A DNA stretch of 7,955 nt from Thermoflexibacter sp. GTDB taxonomy: Bacteria > Bacteroidota > Bacteroidia > Cytophagales > Thermoflexibacteraceae. Both the position numbers and the translations under genes were made by a program. The stretch spans positions 1-7,955 of the forward strand of contig JALOMS010000376.1 of assembly GCA_025455345.1 (NCBI GenBank), read 5' to 3'. The notes beneath the pieces were generated by a model, which saw nothing but the letters and a program-made list of their open reading frames with translations, was not told where the DNA came from and ran no database searches. Shown here in pieces: positions 5,514 to 7,955 of this stretch. Position 1 is the first letter of the stretch. Each line of letters begins with the position of its first letter.

Positions 5514-7955
5514 ATGAAATTTCATCACACTTTATTTCATTTACTATTTTTCATTATTCTTTGTTTTCAGCAAAATTTATTTGCTCAGGAGTTTGGTAAT
5601 GAATGGATAGACTATACAAAAGTTTATTATAAAATACCAGTAAATAGAGAAGGTATTTTTCGTATATCCTTTGCTCAACTACAGGCGGCAGGATTTCCTG
5701 TAAGTACTACTGACCCGCGTCGTATCCAAATGTTCTTTAGAGGTAAACAGATAGCAATTCGAGTATTTGGAGAGCAAGATGGCACTTTTGATGGGACTGA
5801 TTATATAGAGTTTTATGGTCGGAACAATGAATTTGACCTTATAAGTCAAATGTTTGATAAGCCAGAAAATATGCCAAGAGTATTTAATGAAACATACAGT
5901 TTTTTTGTCTATTACTTGGATTTTGCTTACTATTTTTTGACTACGGCAAAGCAAGGCGAACAAGCAAAAAGAATGACTACCTACTCAGAAAATAATCCAT
6001 CTATTTCTCCAGAAATTTTTCATACTCAATTTGTCCATGGGGAAAACTCTTTAGGGATAGGATATTTTTCGGGTCCTCTATTCCCGATTGGATTTAATGG
6101 CTCTGATGAGCGAGGAGCGTTGTTTTCTCACTTTACAGAGGGTATGGGTAACGTAAGTAGGGTATATCCTGCGACCAATGCCAAAGTCAATGTGGGTGTG
6201 GATTTGGTAGATACAAAGTTCAAAGATGCAAAACAAGCAGGCTATGACCCAAAGCTCCTAATGAAAGTCGTTGGATTGACTAATACGCCACACCATGTAG
6301 AGGTATTTGCAGATATATTACCTGATTCACAGAAGGTTGCTGTGGCTGACTTGAGATTTAATAATCGTCGCATGGCTACTGTCGATAGGGAGTTACCCAA
6401 TGCGCGCCTTCCTGAGCGTAATGGAAGGTTTTTTATTAGTTTCAAGGTAAATAGGGTTTTACCTACGGGTAATGAGTGGGTTGCATTTGGAACAGTACGA
6501 CTGGCTTACCCTCAAGGGTTCGATATGCAAAGCACTGCGAGGAGAAAATTTTTACTCAATACCAATCCTAATGGGAAATCTAAAATCCAACTTACTAACA
6601 CAGCAGCAGGAATGCGAGTCTTTGATATTACAGACCCTCACGAAACTATCCAAATCGAAACAACTAACATTAATAACGCTCAGACAGGTATAGTGAATAA
6701 CACCAACAACACCCAGAGGAGGTTATTAGCAACAAGTATCATTAGCACACCAAGCAGTATCAGTCGTGTAAATTTTTTACCAATAAATCTACAAGCAGGA
6801 CATGATTATTTGATAGTTACTGATGATAGATTAACACGCCCTGTGAATGGTGTAAATCCCATACAAGCCTATGCTGATTATCGCGCTTCTCAAAAAGGAG
6901 GAGGCTACAAGCCTTTGGTTATTACTTTCCAGCAGATTTGCGATTTGTTCACATACGGAGAGATTTTACCTTTGTCTATGCAACGTTTTGCCAATTATAT
7001 GGCAAAGAATCATGGCTCTAAATATTTGTTTTTGGTAGGAAAAGGGTTACAGTTGGGCTATTATTCGTTCCATAGCCTTATGTACAATCCTGGTCCTACT
7101 ATGGCAAATCCTTTCCAAAACATGATTCCACCTTGGGGTTCTCCCGGTTCTGATAATCAAATTACAGCAGGGCAAAACGGTTTCCCTGCTTTTGTGCCTT
7201 CTTTGGCTACAGGACGCTTATCTGCCAATAATTCAACAGATGTTTTAAATTATTTGAATAAAATCAAAGAATATGAAGCCCCAGAATTTGATGAACCTTG
7301 GAAAAAAGAAATATTGCACTTAAGTGGAGGATTCTCTTTGAATGAAAATAGGGCATTTAGGTCTTATGTAGATGGTTTTAAGCGAATTGCAGAGGGCAAT
7401 TTTGTAGGAGCAAATGTAGAAACTATCTCCAAACGTACTACTGACTATGTAGAGTTTATTGATGTTACCCAACAAATCAATGAAGGCAAATTATTGGTAA
7501 CTTTTTTTGGACACTCTTCCGCCCAATCTTCAGATATTGAGGTCGGTCGAGTGTCAGAAACTCGACTTGGATTTAGAAATAAAGGGCGTTATCCTTTCAT
7601 GTTTGTCAATGGTTGTGGTTCTGGAGATGCTTTCCAACCTGTTACGTCCTTAGGAGAAGATTGGGTACTTACGCCAGATAGAGGGGCTATTGGTTTTTTT
7701 GCTCATGGGCATATCGGATTAGATGGACCCTTGCGAGCCTTCACCCAATCCTTTTATGAAACTATTTTTGGAGTCAAAGGCAATATCAATAAGCCGATTG
7801 GAGTGATTATGCAAGAGTTTATCAGACGGTACTTGAATACCTTTACAGATGAAACCGCTATTTCCAATGCACAACAGTTTGTTTTGCAGGGCGACCCTGC
7901 ATTAGTTTTGTTCAAAACTTCATTGCCTGACTATAAAACATCAGACAATGAAATA
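5514..7955 (+). CDS. C25 (gingipain-type) peptidase, putative type IX secretion sortase PorU2-like (3' partial)
   Basis: The frame is open for 814 codons and runs off the window end. The ATG at 5514 is the first in frame after a stop at 5496 and opens a signal peptide with probable cleavage near Ala24-Gln25. Residues 29-100 form the PorU-type N-terminal beta domain (YYKIPVNREGIFRIS, then GTFDGTDYIEFYG). An Asn-rich linker lies around 385-402. The C25 domain starts near DYLIVTDD (431-438), continues through YLFLVGKG and VPSLATGRL (561-569), and reaches catalytic His667 (FFGHSS) and Cys701 (VNGCGSGD). The 34-residue spacing is like that of gingipains. GDPAL (793-797) marks the domain end. PorU cleaves the C-terminal signal of type IX cargo at the outer membrane and attaches it to lipopolysaccharide. 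The opening residues (FGNEWIDYTKVYYKI) recall proteins annotated PorU2 rather than classical PorU, but a secreted C25 protease cannot be excluded. The C-terminal part is not visible. Confidence 0.88.
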   Translation, partial: MKFHHTLFHLLFFIILCFQQNLFAQEFGNEWIDYTKVYYKIPVNREGIFRISFAQLQAAGFPVSTTDPRRIQMFFRGKQIAIRVFGEQDGTFDGTDYIEFYGRNNEFDLISQMFDKPENMPRVFNETYSFFVYYLDFAYYFLTTAKQGEQAKRMTTYSENNPSISPEIFHTQFVHGENSLGIGYFSGPLFPIGFNGSDERGALFSHFTEGMGNVSRVYPATNAKVNVGVDLVDTKFKDAKQAGYDPKLLMKVVGLTNTPHHVEVFADILPDSQKVAVADLRFNNRRMATVDRELPNARLPERNGRFFISFKVNRVLPTGNEWVAFGTVRLAYPQGFDMQSTARRKFLLNTNPNGKSKIQLTNTAAGMRVFDITDPHETIQIETTNINNAQTGIVNNTNNTQRRLLATSIISTPSSISRVNFLPINLQAGHDYLIVTDDRLTRPVNGVNPIQAYADYRASQKGGGYKPLVITFQQICDLFTYGEILPLSMQRFANYMAKNHGSKYLFLVGKGLQLGYYSFHSLMYNPGPTMANPFQNMIPPWGSPGSDNQITAGQNGFPAFVPSLATGRLSANNSTDVLNYLNKIKEYEAPEFDEPWKKEILHLSGGFSLNENRAFRSYVDGFKRIAEGNFVGANVETISKRTTDYVEFIDVTQQINEGKLLVTFFGHSSAQSSDIEVGRVSETRLGFRNKGRYPFMFVNGCGSGDAFQPVTSLGEDWVLTPDRGAIGFFAHGHIGLDGPLRAFTQSFYETIFGVKGNINKPIGVIMQEFIRRYLNTFTDETAISNAQQFVLQGDPALVLFKTSLPDYKTSDNEI

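Noticed and set aside
2640..5718. Shared CTGACCCGCGT string in the lipoprotein and C25 genes
   Set aside because: Both copies encode Asp-Pro-Arg in unrelated proteins and the similarity stops at the string's edge; a codon coincidence.

Overview
The window looks like chromosomal DNA of a Bacteroidota member, probably Cytophagia-like. It is AT-rich, the starts lack clear Shine-Dalgarno sequences, and it carries three typical Bacteroidota gene types: a TPR-plus-histidine-kinase fusion with an SHNLRAP H-box, a short-signal lipoprotein built of Ig-like repeats, and a gingipain-type (C25) protein resembling the type IX secretion sortase paralogue PorU2. All genes that I accept lie on the + strand.

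Layout. Bases 1-1137 hold the 3' part of a membrane histidine kinase whose 5' end lies outside the window. After about 150 bases of AT-rich spacer comes a two-gene unit: a four-repeat lipoprotein (1291-2769) and a YjjX-type inosine/xanthosine triphosphatase (2769-3296), joined by a one-base TAATG overlap. After another AT-rich spacer comes a second pair: a class I SAM-dependent methyltransferase (3474-4679) with a long uncharacterised N-terminal region, and a 119-residue helical protein of unknown function (4823-5182). Bases 5183-5513 contain no convincing gene, only a short open stretch that may be a gene remnant or a small membrane protein. From 5514 to the window edge runs an 814-codon 5' part of a C25 peptidase with a signal peptide and the catalytic His and Cys in place.

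The most unusual part is the methyltransferase/119-aa pair. Its coding DNA looks richer in G+C than its neighbours. Degenerate copies of an ATTCCAGATT-type repeat occur just before the methyltransferase, between the two genes in both orientations, and overlap the last codons of the methyltransferase. I read this as a possible laterally acquired two-gene module of unknown substrate, decorated by a genome-resident intergenic repeat. That is inference. The remaining genes look like ordinary Bacteroidota cell-envelope and housekeeping functions, and nothing in the window ties the kinase, the lipoprotein unit, the methyltransferase unit and the sortase into one pathway.
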